Positions 24,395-33,580 of a DNA stretch of 64,000 bases are shown piece after piece. Every line of letters begins with the position of its first letter. The first letter of the stretch is position 1. The stretch is from Rhizobium sp. LC145 (lineage in GTDB: Bacteria; Pseudomonadota; Alphaproteobacteria; Rhizobiales; Rhizobiaceae). The stretch is from positions 173,724 to 237,723 of the forward strand of contig NZ_LBHV01000009.1 in the NCBI RefSeq assembly GCF_001005825.1, read 5' to 3'. The notes beneath the pieces were generated by a model. That model worked only from the letters and a program-made list of their open reading frames with translations. It was not told the DNA's origin and made no database searches. Position numbers and translations under genes: made by a program.

Positions 24395-26217
24395 TCAACC
24401 CGATGGACAAACGCGAGCCGCTTCTGTCAGTCGAAGGCCTGAGCGTCGAGTTCGGCGCAAACCGGGTCGTTGAGGATCTATCCTTTGCCGTCGAACCGGG
24501 CAAAACGGTTGCGATCGTCGGTGAATCCGGCTCGGGAAAATCCGTCACGTCGCTGTCGGTCATGCGGCTGGCGGACATGATGGGGGCGAGATTCGCAGGC
24601 GGTCGCATCATGTTCGGCGGGAAAGACCTGTTGCAGGCGAGCCAGAAGGAGATGCGGTCGGTCCGCGGCAAGGAGGTCGCCATGATCTTCCAGGAGCCGA
24701 TGACCTCGCTCAATCCGGTCTTTACCATCGGCGACCAGATCTGCGAGGTTCTCGTCCTGCACGAGAAACTCGGCAAGGCCGCCGCCATCGAGGAAGCCAG
24801 GCGGCTGCTCGACATGGTCCGTCTGCCGGATTCGGCGGAGCTTCTGAAGCGCTATCCGCATCAACTGTCCGGCGGGATGCGCCAGCGCGTGATGATTGCC
24901 ATGGCGCTTGCCTGCCGGCCGAAACTGCTGATCGCCGACGAGCCGACCACCGCTCTCGATGTGACGATCCAGGCGCAGATCCTCAATATCGTGCGGGATC
25001 TGCAAAAAACGCTCGGCATGGCGATGGTCTTCATCACCCATGACATGGGTGTCGTCGCCGAAATGGCGGACGATGTCGTCGTCATGTGGAAGGGCCGAAA
25101 GGTCGAGGAAGGTCCCGTGCGGGAAATCTTCGCCAATCCGCAGCATCCCTATACCCGCACGCTTTTGGCTGCCGTTCCGCGTCTCGGCAGCATGACCGGC
25201 GAAGCGTTCCCGAAGCGCATGCCGCTGACCGTGCTGCAGGATGGCGAGCCGACGGTGGTCGGAGAAGAGCGTGTGCAGGACACGGCACAATACGGTGAGA
25301 AGCCGCTTCTGTCGGTAAAGGACCTCTTCGTCCGTTTCGATATCCGCAAGAACCTGTTCGGCAAGGCCACTCACCGCTTAAGCGCGGTGCAGAAGGTGAG
25401 CTTCGACATCCATCCCGGCGAAACGCTGGCTCTGGTCGGCGAGAGCGGTTCCGGGAAATCCACGATCGGCCGGACGATCCAGCAGCTCCAGACGGCCATG
25501 GGCGGCGAGATCTCGTTCAACGGCCGCACCTATTCGTCGATGTCGGCGGCGGAGCGGTTCCGCATGCGCCAGGAAGTGCAATATATCTTCCAGGATCCCT
25601 TCGCCTCGCTCGATCCGCGCAAGACGGTTGGTTTTTCGATCGCCGAACCGATCAACACGCATGGCCTGATCACAGGCAGCAAGGCGGTGCGCCGGCGTGT
25701 GGACGAGTTGCTGGAACGGGTCGGCCTGAGCTCGGCCCATGCGGATCGCTATCCGCACGAATTCTCCGGCGGCCAGCGTCAGCGCGTCTGCATCGCCCGC
25801 GCGCTCGCCTCCGATCCGAAGCTCATCATCGCCGACGAGGCGCTCTCGGCGCTCGACGTGTCGATCCAGGCTCAGATCATCAACCTGTTCATGGATCTGC
25901 AGGCCGAGCGTGGTCTGGCCTATCTCTTCATCAGCCATGACATGGCGGTGGTGGAAAAGATGAGCCATCGCGTCGCGGTGCTCTATCTTGGCCAGATCAT
26001 GGAAATGGGCAGCCGGGCCCAGGTGTTCGAGACGCCGCAGCATGATTACACGCGCCGTCTCCTTTCGGCCGTGCCGGTCGCCGACCCGACCGTGGAGCGC
26101 AACACCGCGCTGATCGAGGGCGAAATCCCCAATCCGGTCCGTCGCGTCGGCGACGAGCCCGCCATCCTGGCGCATGAGGAAATCAAACCGGGGCATTTCG
26201 TCGCGAAGAGTGCCTGA
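24391..26217 (+). CDS. Peptide-type ABC transporter ATP-binding protein, fused DppD-DppF (GsiA-like)
   Basis: A 608-residue protein with two full peptide-type ATPase domains. NBD1 has Walker A GESGSGKS at about 45, the signature LSGGMRQRVMIAMAL and Walker B LLIADEPTTALD. NBD2 starts at about residue 310 (LLSVKDLFVRFDIR) with GESGSGKST, FSGGQRQRVCIARAL and LIIADEALSALD. Both sites look active. Each NBD is followed by an oligopeptide/dipeptide C-terminal extension (NPQHPYTRTLLAAVPR; TPQHDYTRRLLSAVPV). It overlaps the biotin carboxylase stop by ATGA, tying transport to oxoprolinase metabolism. Confidence 0.92.
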   Translation: MINPMDKREPLLSVEGLSVEFGANRVVEDLSFAVEPGKTVAIVGESGSGKSVTSLSVMRLADMMGARFAGGRIMFGGKDLLQASQKEMRSVRGKEVAMIFQEPMTSLNPVFTIGDQICEVLVLHEKLGKAAAIEEARRLLDMVRLPDSAELLKRYPHQLSGGMRQRVMIAMALACRPKLLIADEPTTALDVTIQAQILNIVRDLQKTLGMAMVFITHDMGVVAEMADDVVVMWKGRKVEEGPVREIFANPQHPYTRTLLAAVPRLGSMTGEAFPKRMPLTVLQDGEPTVVGEERVQDTAQYGEKPLLSVKDLFVRFDIRKNLFGKATHRLSAVQKVSFDIHPGETLALVGESGSGKSTIGRTIQQLQTAMGGEISFNGRTYSSMSAAERFRMRQEVQYIFQDPFASLDPRKTVGFSIAEPINTHGLITGSKAVRRRVDELLERVGLSSAHADRYPHEFSGGQRQRVCIARALASDPKLIIADEALSALDVSIQAQIINLFMDLQAERGLAYLFISHDMAVVEKMSHRVAVLYLGQIMEMGSRAQVFETPQHDYTRRLLSAVPVADPTVERNTALIEGEIPNPVRRVGDEPAILAHEEIKPGHFVAKSA

Positions 26218-26260
26218 GAAACTTAGAAACAATCGCATTCATCTGAAGAGGAACAGAAAA

Positions 26261-27796
26261 ATGAAAACGATCAAACGGGGACTGACAGCCACCTGCATGG
26301 CGCTTGCCATCTCAGGTGCTGTATTTTCGGCCGCACCGGCTCTTGCCGCGGGCAAGATGACCATCTCGTCACCTCAGGATCCCGGCAGCTGGGATCCGGT
26401 CGATACCTTCCTCGTTCAGTGGGCGGCGGTCGCGACCAATATCTTCGACGGCCTGACCTATCGCGGTCCCGACCTCAAGCTCGTTCCGGGCCTGGCGGAA
26501 TCCTGGGAAGAGCTGGATGAAGGCAAGCGCATCCGCTTCAAGCTGCGCCAGAACGTCAAGTTCCACAACGGCGAGCCCTTCAATGCGGAAGCTGTAAAGT
26601 TCACCTTCGAGCGCCTTCTCGGCGAGCAGGGCGCCAAGGGGCCGCAGCGCTCCAACTATACCGCGATCGACAGCGTCGAGGTCGTCGACGAGTTTACGGT
26701 CGACATGAAGCTGAAGGCGCCCGATCCGGTGCTGCTGACCAAGCTTGCCGGCTACGGCGCAATGATCGTTCCGCCGAAATACATCCAGGAAAAGGGTGAG
26801 GACAATTTCAACCTCAACCCGGTCGGTACGGGACCGTTCAAGTTCGTGTCCTATGCGCCGAAGACCGACATCAAGCTGGAGGCGAACCCGGATTATTGGG
26901 GCGGCGCGCCGAAGCTTTCGGAACTCGAATACCGCTTCATCACCGAGCCGGCCACCGCCGTTGCCGAACTGCAGGCCGGCCGCGTCGATCTGGTGATCCC
27001 GCCGACCATCCCGATCGGCATGATCCCGGTGATCGAAGGCGATTCGAACCTCGAGGTTCTCAGCGTTCCCGGCCCGACCGTTGATGCGCTTCGCTTCAAC
27101 ACCCGTGACGGCATCACCGCCGATCCGAAGGTGCGCCAGGCGATCATCATGGCCGTCGACCGCGCCACGATCGTTCAGTCGATCCTGGCCGGCCAGGCCT
27201 CCGAGATCGCGAGCTTCCAGAGCGCGCTGTCCTTCGGCTACGACCCCGAACTGAAGCCGCTGCCCTATGATCCGGAAGGCGCCAAGAAGCTTCTCGCCGA
27301 AGCCGGCGTCAAACCGGGCGCGATGCTGCAGATCGATATCCGCGGCAATGACGCGACGATGAACGAAGTGGCGCAGGTCGTCTCCAGCTACCTGTCGATG
27401 GTCGGCATCACCGCCACGATCAAGCCCTATGAGACCAATGTTCTGCTGAACGACATCATCCCGCAGGGCAAGACGGGCGCCATGTTCCAGCAGAAATGGG
27501 GCGGCTGGACGTTCGACTACGACAACACCGCCTATTCGATGTACCACTCGGGCGAAAAGTGGAACCCTTACGACAAGGACGAGACGCTCGACAAGCTCCT
27601 GGAGTCCCAGCGTCCGCTGACCGATCGCGCCGAGCGCGAGAAGATCCTGAAGGAAGTCGCCAAATACGCTGCCGATCGGGCTCTCGAACTGCCGCTCTAC
27701 AATACCAACGCCATCTTCGGCATCAACAAGCGGGTCAAGGGTTTCATCGCGCCTCCGGACAACCGCATGAAGCTGACGGATGTGACCGTCGAGTGA
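26261..27796 (+). CDS. Peptide-type ABC transporter substrate-binding protein (family 5)
   Basis: A 511-residue family 5 (SBP_bac_5) protein. It begins with a Sec signal peptide (MKTIKRGLTATCMALAISGAVFS...ALAAG, cleavage near residue 33). The mature protein has the usual TYRGPDLKLVPGLAESWE, VKFHNGEPFNAEAVKFTFERL and NPVGTGPFKFVSY segments. The ATG at 26261 is chosen because the frame upstream has no signal peptide and AGAGGAA (26247-26253) is suitably placed. It is expected to bind a peptide or amino-acid derivative; next to pxpABC and an M14 peptidase, pyroglutamyl or lactam-containing peptides are plausible. A strong hairpin follows. Confidence 0.9.
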   Translation: MKTIKRGLTATCMALAISGAVFSAAPALAAGKMTISSPQDPGSWDPVDTFLVQWAAVATNIFDGLTYRGPDLKLVPGLAESWEELDEGKRIRFKLRQNVKFHNGEPFNAEAVKFTFERLLGEQGAKGPQRSNYTAIDSVEVVDEFTVDMKLKAPDPVLLTKLAGYGAMIVPPKYIQEKGEDNFNLNPVGTGPFKFVSYAPKTDIKLEANPDYWGGAPKLSELEYRFITEPATAVAELQAGRVDLVIPPTIPIGMIPVIEGDSNLEVLSVPGPTVDALRFNTRDGITADPKVRQAIIMAVDRATIVQSILAGQASEIASFQSALSFGYDPELKPLPYDPEGAKKLLAEAGVKPGAMLQIDIRGNDATMNEVAQVVSSYLSMVGITATIKPYETNVLLNDIIPQGKTGAMFQQKWGGWTFDYDNTAYSMYHSGEKWNPYDKDETLDKLLESQRPLTDRAEREKILKEVAKYAADRALELPLYNTNAIFGINKRVKGFIAPPDNRMKLTDVTVE

Positions 27797-27806
27797 TCTG
27801 ACACCC

Positions 27807-27834
27807 GGGTGCCGCCCTTAACCGGGCGGCACCC
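27807..27834 (+). terminator. Strong hairpin after solute-binding protein gene
   Basis: A perfect 11-bp stem (GGGTGCCGCCC at 27807-27817, GGGCGGCACCC at 27824-27834) with a TTAACC loop lies 10 bases after the binding-protein stop. It is followed by CACCGTTTT, so partial termination or mRNA 3'-end protection is plausible before the permease genes. Confidence 0.75.
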
Positions 27835-27856
27835 CACCGTTTTCAAGGAAAAGAAC

Positions 27857-28780
27857 GTGGCCGGTTTCCTCATCAAACGATTGCTGCAGGCGATTTTCGT
27901 CGTCATTGCGATCACGCTCGTCGTCTCCTTCGCCATTCGCCTGACCGGCGATCCCGCACTGATGATGTTCCAGGGCGGTGGCAGCATGACGGAAGACGAT
28001 CTGGCGCGCATTCGCGCGGCACTTGGAACCGATCAGCCGTTCATCGTGCAGTACCTGACCTTCCTAAAGGGGCTCGTCACGCTGGATTTTGGTCGCAGTT
28101 TTTCGGGCGGAACACCGGTTTCGCTGCTGATCGGAAACGCATTGCCGGCGACGCTGCTTCTTGCCTTCATCTCCATGGCGGTATCGATCGCGCTTTCCAT
28201 CCCGCTCGGCGTCAAGGCCGCGACGGCGCGCGGCAAGGGCGCCGACCAGTTCATCCGCATCTTCTCGCTGCTCGGCCTGTCCTTCCCGAATTTCTGGCTC
28301 GCGACCATGCTGATCCTGCTGTTTGCGGTCGCACTCGGCTGGCTACCGCCAAGCGGCATGTCCGGCGCGGCAAGCTATGTCATGCCGGCCGTCACCATGG
28401 GGATCATCCTGACTGCGACCAATGTCCGTCTCGTGCGCACATCCATGCTGGAGACGCTCCAGTCGCAATATATCATGGTGGCGCGTGCGAAGGGCTTGAG
28501 CGAGAGCAAGGTTCTGTACAAGCACGCGCTGCGCAACTGCGCCATTCCGCTCATCACCTATTTCGGCCTGCAGTTCGGCGGGCTTCTCGGCGGCATCGTC
28601 GTGATCGAACGGGTCTTCAACTGGCCGGGAATGGGTACACTTGCCTTCGATGCGGTTGCAGCACGTGACTATCCCGTTCTCCAGGCCGTCATCACCGTGC
28701 TGTCGCTGATGATCGTCGGCATCAATCTTCTGGTCGATATCGCCTACGGGCTTGTCGACCCGCGCATCCGTACGGAGTGA
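27857..28780 (+). CDS. Peptide-type ABC transporter permease (DppB-like)
   Basis: A 307-residue DppB-type permease. It starts with the usual helix (VAGFLIKRLLQAIFVVIAITLVVSFAIRL), followed by LGTDQPFIVQYLTFLKGLVTLDFGRSF and the coupling motif ARAKGLSESKVLYKHALRNCAIPLIT. The GTG at 27857, preceded by AAGGAA (27845-27850), is preferred to the earlier in-frame ATG at 27809, which falls inside the hairpin region. It pairs with the downstream DppC-like permease. Confidence 0.9.
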   Translation: MAGFLIKRLLQAIFVVIAITLVVSFAIRLTGDPALMMFQGGGSMTEDDLARIRAALGTDQPFIVQYLTFLKGLVTLDFGRSFSGGTPVSLLIGNALPATLLLAFISMAVSIALSIPLGVKAATARGKGADQFIRIFSLLGLSFPNFWLATMLILLFAVALGWLPPSGMSGAASYVMPAVTMGIILTATNVRLVRTSMLETLQSQYIMVARAKGLSESKVLYKHALRNCAIPLITYFGLQFGGLLGGIVVIERVFNWPGMGTLAFDAVAARDYPVLQAVITVLSLMIVGINLLVDIAYGLVDPRIRTE

Positions 28781-29634
28781 TGACGATGGCCTCCAAGATC
28801 TCCCGCCTGTCGCGCTTTTCGAGCCTCGAATTCATCCTCGGCGCTTCGCTGACCATCATCATTTGCCTCGCCGTCGTTTTCTCCGATCTTCTGTTTCCGG
28901 GCGGCGCCGACAAGATCGACCTGATGGCGCGCCTTGCCAAGCCCTTCACCAATGCGGCCCACCCGTTCGGAACGGATCCGCTGGGGCGCGACGTGCTGGC
29001 TCGCGTCGTGGCCGGCGGCAAGATCTCGCTGCTCGTCGGCTTCACCTCGGTGATCGGCGCCGTCATCATCGGCGTTCTCATGGGTCTGATCGCCGGCTAC
29101 TACCGCGGTTTCTGGGACATGCTGGTGATGCGTTTCGCCGACCTGCAGCTTGCCATGCCCTTCATTCTCCTGGCGATCACCTTCATCGCCATCGTGGGCG
29201 GCAGTCTGACGAACACGATCATCCTGCTGATCGTCTCGCAATGGGTGCAGTATGCCAGGCTTGTGCGAGGCTCGGTGCTGACGCTACGCGAGCGTGAATT
29301 CATCCTCTCGGCGCGGGCAATCGGAGTGAGGGACTGGCGCATCATCTTCCAGCATCTGCTGCCGAACCTGATCGGACCGGTGATCGTGCTGATGACGCTC
29401 AATGTCGCCAACAACATCCTGCTCGAAAGCAGCCTGACCTTCCTCGGCCTCGGCGTCGATCCGACCATCCCGAGCTGGGGCGGCATGCTTGCCGACGGAC
29501 GCACCTATCTGCAGACGGCCTGGTGGGTGAGCGTCTTTCCGGGGCTCGCCATCCTGCTGACGGTGCTCGGTCTCAATCTCCTGGGCGACTGGCTGCGCGA
29601 CAGCCTCGACCCGACGGGCAGAACCTCAAGGTGA
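28780..29634 (+). CDS. Peptide-type ABC transporter permease (DppC-like)
   Basis: A DppC-type permease of 284 residues with the landmark FGTDPLGRDVLARVVAGGKISLLVG after the first helix and the coupling loop SARAIGVRDWRIIFQHLLPNLIGPVIV. Possible starts are GTG 28777, ATG 28780 and ATG 28786; I use 28780, which overlaps the previous stop. Operon member between the DppB-like permease and the M14 peptidase. Confidence 0.9.
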   Translation: MTMASKISRLSRFSSLEFILGASLTIIICLAVVFSDLLFPGGADKIDLMARLAKPFTNAAHPFGTDPLGRDVLARVVAGGKISLLVGFTSVIGAVIIGVLMGLIAGYYRGFWDMLVMRFADLQLAMPFILLAITFIAIVGGSLTNTIILLIVSQWVQYARLVRGSVLTLREREFILSARAIGVRDWRIIFQHLLPNLIGPVIVLMTLNVANNILLESSLTFLGLGVDPTIPSWGGMLADGRTYLQTAWWVSVFPGLAILLTVLGLNLLGDWLRDSLDPTGRTSR

Positions 29635-29641
29635 AATTCGC

Positions 29642-31417
29642 ATGACCGAGATATTCAGCAAGACCTTCGAGCGCACGCTTGACCAGTTGATGGCGCGGGC
29701 AGTTGCCGGCCAATCCTTCGAAGCCTGGACCTTCGACGATGCAAAGAGCCGCCGCGAGGCCGAACGTCGGCTTGCGGAAAGGGGTGTGACCGCCCGCATA
29801 CGCAGCGCATACAAGCCGCTTCTCTTCTCTTTCCGCGAGGACATTGATCTTACGGGCGTGGAGGCGATCGAGGTTCGTTATCCGGTACATGCGGCGGCGC
29901 CGGCCAACCGGTTTCGCCTCGAGGCCTATCCGCTTGCATCGCTTGTCGGCAAGGCGAATATCGGTTTCGTGCCCCGCGAGGACGACGGGTTCTTCTATGA
30001 CGTTCTGCTGACGCGCGCCGGCGGAACGGAGACGTTGAAGGTTCTTGCCCCCAACCGGATTCATGCCGACGCGGTCGGCGAGACGAATGTGTCCCCGACC
30101 GGCTGGTATCGGCTCGCGGGCGATGCGGACGGCGAGCGCCTGCAAACCGAATATGAGGCACTGTTCGAGGATGCGATCGCAGCGATCTCCGGACACGATT
30201 GGGGCAATCAGGAGCCCTATTTCGAAGAGCTGGCCATTCGTGTGCGCCATCCGGCAGAGGACGAGCGGCTCGACGTGGGGGACGAGGCTGTCAGCCTGCG
30301 CGAAGCGCTCCACGAGGATTTCTATTTCTCGCTGCTCGAATTCTTCCAGAAGAAATCCGGCCGCCCGCTCGGCGATCGCGGCCTGAAACCGGGCCAGATC
30401 GTTCCGGAGATCGTCTTGAGCGAAGGCGAGATATCGGTCCGTATCGAGACGAAGGCGCTCTCCACGTCGTTCCTGGATTGCGGCGATCAGGCAATCGACA
30501 CGGCTGTCGAGCCGCCGGCCGCAGGACAGGTCGCCAGGCTGCTTGAGAAGATTGGCGGTGAGGAATTCAGGGCCCGTTCACGCTCGGGCCGGATTGTTGC
30601 TGCGCGCTATCATGCCGGCAGCGATGCCGCGGTGATGATCAGCGGCGGCCAGCACCCCAACGAGACGACCGGTATTGTCGGCGCGCTCAGGGCTGCCCGC
30701 AAACTGGCGAAGATGAAGGGGGCGCATTTCACCATTTCGCCGCTCGAAAACCCCGACGGTTACGCGCTGCACCAGCGGCTGCGCATGGATAATCCGCGCC
30801 ACATGCACCATGCGGCGCGCTATACGGCGCTCGGCGACGATCTCGAATACCGTACCCGCGAGAACTCCGGGGAGCACATCAACGAGAAGGAGATCCGCTT
30901 CAGGGCACAGGAACTCAGCGGCGCTAAGCTGCATGTGAATCTGCACGGCTATCCCTCGCATGAGTGGACGCGGCCGCTTTCGGGCTATGTGCCGCGCAAT
31001 TTCGCCATGTGGACGCTGCCGAAGGGCTTCTTCCTCGTCATGCGTCACCATGCGAAGTGGGAAGTGCCGGCCGAAGCGCTGCTTGATCGGGTGACGCGCC
31101 ATCTCGGTGCCATCCCGGGTCTCCTGGAATACAATGACCGGCAGATCGCGCTTTACGAGATCCACGCCGGGGAGACAGGCTTCCGGATCATCAATGGTTT
31201 CCCGTGCCTCTCGTCGGTCGACGATCGCCATACCGTGCCGATGACGCTGATAACCGAATATCCGGACGAAACGATCTACGGAAACGACTTCATCGCCGGC
31301 CATACGGCGCAGATGGAGACGGTTCTTTCGGCCTATGCCGCATGGCAGGAGATCGTTGCCGGAGAGGTGGCGGGGTTGCTCCAGCACCAGACTTCAGCCG
31401 CAGGAACGGTGGCATGA
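29642..31417 (+). CDS. M14 family zinc carboxypeptidase-like protein
   Basis: A 591-residue protein whose C-terminal half (about 315-560) is an M14 metallopeptidase. The zinc ligands are H338-P-N-E341 (GGQHPNETTG) and H435 (HVNLHGYPSH), with the general base E539 (LITEYPDET). NPDG (370-373) is the usual M14 motif after the first ligands. Residues 1-300 are an unrecognised N-terminal region, larger than normal for soluble M14 enzymes. No signal peptide, so a cytoplasmic peptidase acting on imported peptides or amides. It follows the importer by 7 bases and would release terminal residues such as 5-oxoproline or amidated acids before the Pxp enzymes act (inference). Confidence 0.85.
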   Translation: MTEIFSKTFERTLDQLMARAVAGQSFEAWTFDDAKSRREAERRLAERGVTARIRSAYKPLLFSFREDIDLTGVEAIEVRYPVHAAAPANRFRLEAYPLASLVGKANIGFVPREDDGFFYDVLLTRAGGTETLKVLAPNRIHADAVGETNVSPTGWYRLAGDADGERLQTEYEALFEDAIAAISGHDWGNQEPYFEELAIRVRHPAEDERLDVGDEAVSLREALHEDFYFSLLEFFQKKSGRPLGDRGLKPGQIVPEIVLSEGEISVRIETKALSTSFLDCGDQAIDTAVEPPAAGQVARLLEKIGGEEFRARSRSGRIVAARYHAGSDAAVMISGGQHPNETTGIVGALRAARKLAKMKGAHFTISPLENPDGYALHQRLRMDNPRHMHHAARYTALGDDLEYRTRENSGEHINEKEIRFRAQELSGAKLHVNLHGYPSHEWTRPLSGYVPRNFAMWTLPKGFFLVMRHHAKWEVPAEALLDRVTRHLGAIPGLLEYNDRQIALYEIHAGETGFRIINGFPCLSSVDDRHTVPMTLITEYPDETIYGNDFIAGHTAQMETVLSAYAAWQEIVAGEVAGLLQHQTSAAGTVA

Positions 31418-31497
31418 TGAAGTACGCCACTATTTCTGCGCTGTCCATGAACGGGCGGTCCATGCCGGCATCACCGACCCTAATCACAGCAGATTAG
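31414..31497 (+). pseudogene. Truncated, translation-coupled ORF after the M14 gene
   Basis: An ATG at 31414 overlaps the M14 stop (ATGA), has AGGAA 7 bases upstream and opens a frame of only 27 residues (MMKYATISALSMNGRSM...). The overlap and ribosome site are those of a real operon gene, but the frame stops at 31495-31497. I read it as the 5' end of a last operon gene whose remainder was lost at a rearrangement near 31.48 kb. It could instead be a true short coupled peptide. Confidence 0.4.
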
Positions 31498-31681
31498 GAT
31501 CGGATTGCTGACTATATCGCAGGGAAGAGTCGGCATGTTCACAGAGGGTGAAAGGACTAAGCCGCGTTTTCTGACTGGCGCGCGAAGCGGACAAGCCAGT
31601 GAAGTGGCTACCTGGCTCTTGCGTTGTGTTGCATCGGCGCAGGGCTGGTGCAACACTGCACCACCAGCGAAGGAGGACCTC

Positions 31682-31957
31682 ATGTGCCGAAACATCAAGT
31701 CGCTGTTCAACTTTGACCCACCAGCCACCAAGGACGAGATGCACGACGCAGCCCTACAGTTCGTGCGCAAGATCTCTGGGTCCACTCGCCCCTCACAAGC
31801 CAATGAAGCCGCGTTTTACGACGCGGTAGAGGAGATCAAAAGATCTGTGCACAAGCTGTTGCAGGCTCTGGAAACCAAAGCACCGCCCAAAGACCGCGAG
31901 GTCGTCGCCTCTAGGGCGAGGGAGCGGGCTAAGCAGCGTTATGGACGCGCCGTCTGA
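31682..31957 (+). CDS. DUF2277 domain-containing protein
   Basis: A 91-residue protein that I recognise as DUF2277: it begins MCRNIKSLFNFDPPATKDEMHDAALQFVRKISG, continues with RPSQANEAAFYDAVEEI, and ends with APPKDREVVASRARERAKQRYG. The function of the family is unknown. The ATG at 31682 has AGGAGG (31671-31676) 5 bases upstream, so the longer open frame from 31505 is not used. It stands alone in a gene-poor stretch between two operons. The conserved CRNIK start and the intact length suggest it is functional. Confidence 0.85.
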   Translation: MCRNIKSLFNFDPPATKDEMHDAALQFVRKISGSTRPSQANEAAFYDAVEEIKRSVHKLLQALETKAPPKDREVVASRARERAKQRYGRAV

Positions 31958-32205
31958 GCTGTTTCTCGGTCCTGCGAGCAATTCCACGGTAGAGGGATTT
32001 TGAAGCGGGAGCCGTTTGATCGACAGGTTTCCGTAACTGCAGCAATGGCTCCACCTCGAGCGCGTGTGTCGTAGCTTCGATGTCCGAATCGCGTGCGTCA
32101 GCTATCGCTGAAGTATCAGAACTAGACCGACCGCATAGGGCCGCAAGCTGTCCATAGCTTTGCACAAAGGATCCCCCAAGACCAAGCGTTAGCAACTACC
32201 TCAAT

Positions 32206-32469
32206 CTATCTGAATGACAACGCTGGTGCTTCGGGCGCCGGCACTTCAGCATCGGTGAACAAGTTCGGAAACAGCCGCTCCCTGTAATCATTGCTGTAGT
32301 AGTTATTCATGACCCGAACGAGATCGGCCAGCTCGGCAGCCGATTCCGGGTGCAGACCTTGGCCGAGTTCGTCGGCGGCCTTCTGCAGCTCGATAGCGAT
32401 ATCGGCCAGCACGGTCGGCACCGTGTCGTCAAAGAACAGCGGTTCAATACGGGCAGGTGTTTCAAACAT
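32206..32469 (-). pseudogene. Fic family protein, N-terminal remnant
   Basis: An 87-residue ORF. Its first 60 residues (EPLFFDDTVPTVLADIAIELQKAADELG...LHPESAAELADLVRVMNNYYSN) resemble the N-terminal helical region of standalone Fic proteins, in which MNxYYSNLIEGH leads to the Fic domain. Here the match breaks after YYSN and the frame ends 30 residues later in an unrelated tail; the HPFxxGNGR catalytic motif is not found nearby. I therefore call it a truncated remnant. Family assignment is from memory of the pattern and is moderate. Confidence 0.45.
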
Positions 32470-32962
32470 TTTTTTGCCGATCTCGGTAACGAGTTAATCG
32501 ACTGGAATATAAGGCATTCGAGGCTGGAAGTCAGTACAGTTGCCGATGTTGGTTGCCGATTTCTTTTGCCGATGCGAGACGCTGGTCGGACGCGAACCCG
32601 AACGGGGCAGCAAGTCGGCCGGGCGGCGAGCGACAGCAGAATCGATCATCGCGGCGTGGTTGCTTGAAGACGCCGACCCCTATGGCTTGCCTCACCCTCG
32701 CTGAGGAACTGAAATCTGAACATGACAGCCTCTCGGAGTGCCGAGGGATCGTCAAAGGGTGGGGGCGGAAAGTCGCCTATCGAATACCCACGGAGCGAGC
32801 GGAGACCCCCAGCCGATCGTTGATTATTCTCTCTCCTTGGAAACTGCGGCGACCATCCACAGATGCCGTCGGGGTCAGCAAATATGCCTTCGTATCCCCA
32901 TTCTTTCTGCTCGGCTCGCTAACCGCAAATGCTCCCGCACCGACGCACCGCTGAATAACGCG

Positions 32963-33151
32963 TTAGACGTCCGTCTCATTTGCCACTTCGAGTGATAGCA
33001 GACATTCGTTCCTGCCGTCAAAAACCAGCCACCCTTTGCCGATCACCCATTCCATACCGTCAGATGCAATGAGTAACGGGCTTGTCCGTGCATCCAAGGC
33101 GAACTGCAATGGCTCAGGCATTCCATCTTCGGATGGCGCACCCACAGTCAT
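32963..33151 (-). CDS. Short hypothetical ORF, possibly a gene fragment
   Basis: A 62-residue ORF (MTVGAPSEDGMPEPLQFALD...) with protein-like composition, including WVIGKGWLVFDG. The open frame continues upstream of the ATG for about 17 codons without a good start. I recognise no family. It may be a fragment of a longer lost gene. Confidence 0.25.
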   Translation of the reverse strand: MTVGAPSEDGMPEPLQFALDARTSPLLIASDGMEWVIGKGWLVFDGRNECLLSLEVANETDV

Positions 33152-33580
33152 GGGATCGAGTGCGTTGCGATAGAAGTCATGAACGGTTCTCGGAAGGTCT
33201 TAAGTGGTCGTGTTGATAGCTTCGCGACTAATGGCAGCTATCCCCTGGGCGGTATCCGAAACCGGACGGGGGCCTCCGAATTGCCAGTAGTGGAAGCGCA
33301 CGCAAGGGCAGGTTTCAGGTAGTCGCTGACGTGCTCTGAGTGGCCGAGATTGGTCGATAGCAGGCGTCCGCGCACCACGGTGGCATGTCCACTTTTGTTT
33401 CTCCACGCTGCAGAAGCAGCCAGGCCGCACACGGCCCCGTCTCGGCCAGGGCGATTACGGTGCGTGTACATTTCCACGCGAAACGGACCGTTCCGCTTTG
33501 AGGGCGCGATATGCCCATTTTAAAAGTCTCTGTGCAGTCAGGCCCCGCCAACCAAACTTCCAATCAAAGCCCTCCTCTCC

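Larger units (their letters stand above)
31958..33580. other. Gene-poor, rearranged interval with remnants
   Basis: About 1.6 kb between DUF2277 and the second peptide importer with no convincing complete gene. By eye it is less GC-rich and lacks the strong third-position bias of its neighbours. It holds a Fic-like N-terminal fragment (32206-32469) and a short protein-like ORF (32963-33151). Frames at 32531-32954 and 33200-33563 show no family I recognise. No transposase or inverted-repeat ends were found by reading. Confidence 0.5.

Noticed and set aside
31505..31681. N-terminal extension of the DUF2277 protein
   Set aside because: The residues have no similarity to the family, and a strong ribosome site precedes the ATG at 31682.
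31929..32195. 88-residue minus-strand ORF after DUF2277
   Set aside because: No recognisable family, weak composition and overlap with the end of the DUF2277 gene; not supported as a gene.
32553..32954. 133-residue plus-strand ORF in the gene-poor interval
   Set aside because: Ser/Pro/Arg-rich, no family pattern and no ribosome site worth noting.
33200..33563. Three overlapping minus-strand ORFs, considered as possible transposase remnants
   Set aside because: No DDE or HTH motifs and no terminal inverted repeats were found; frames look random.
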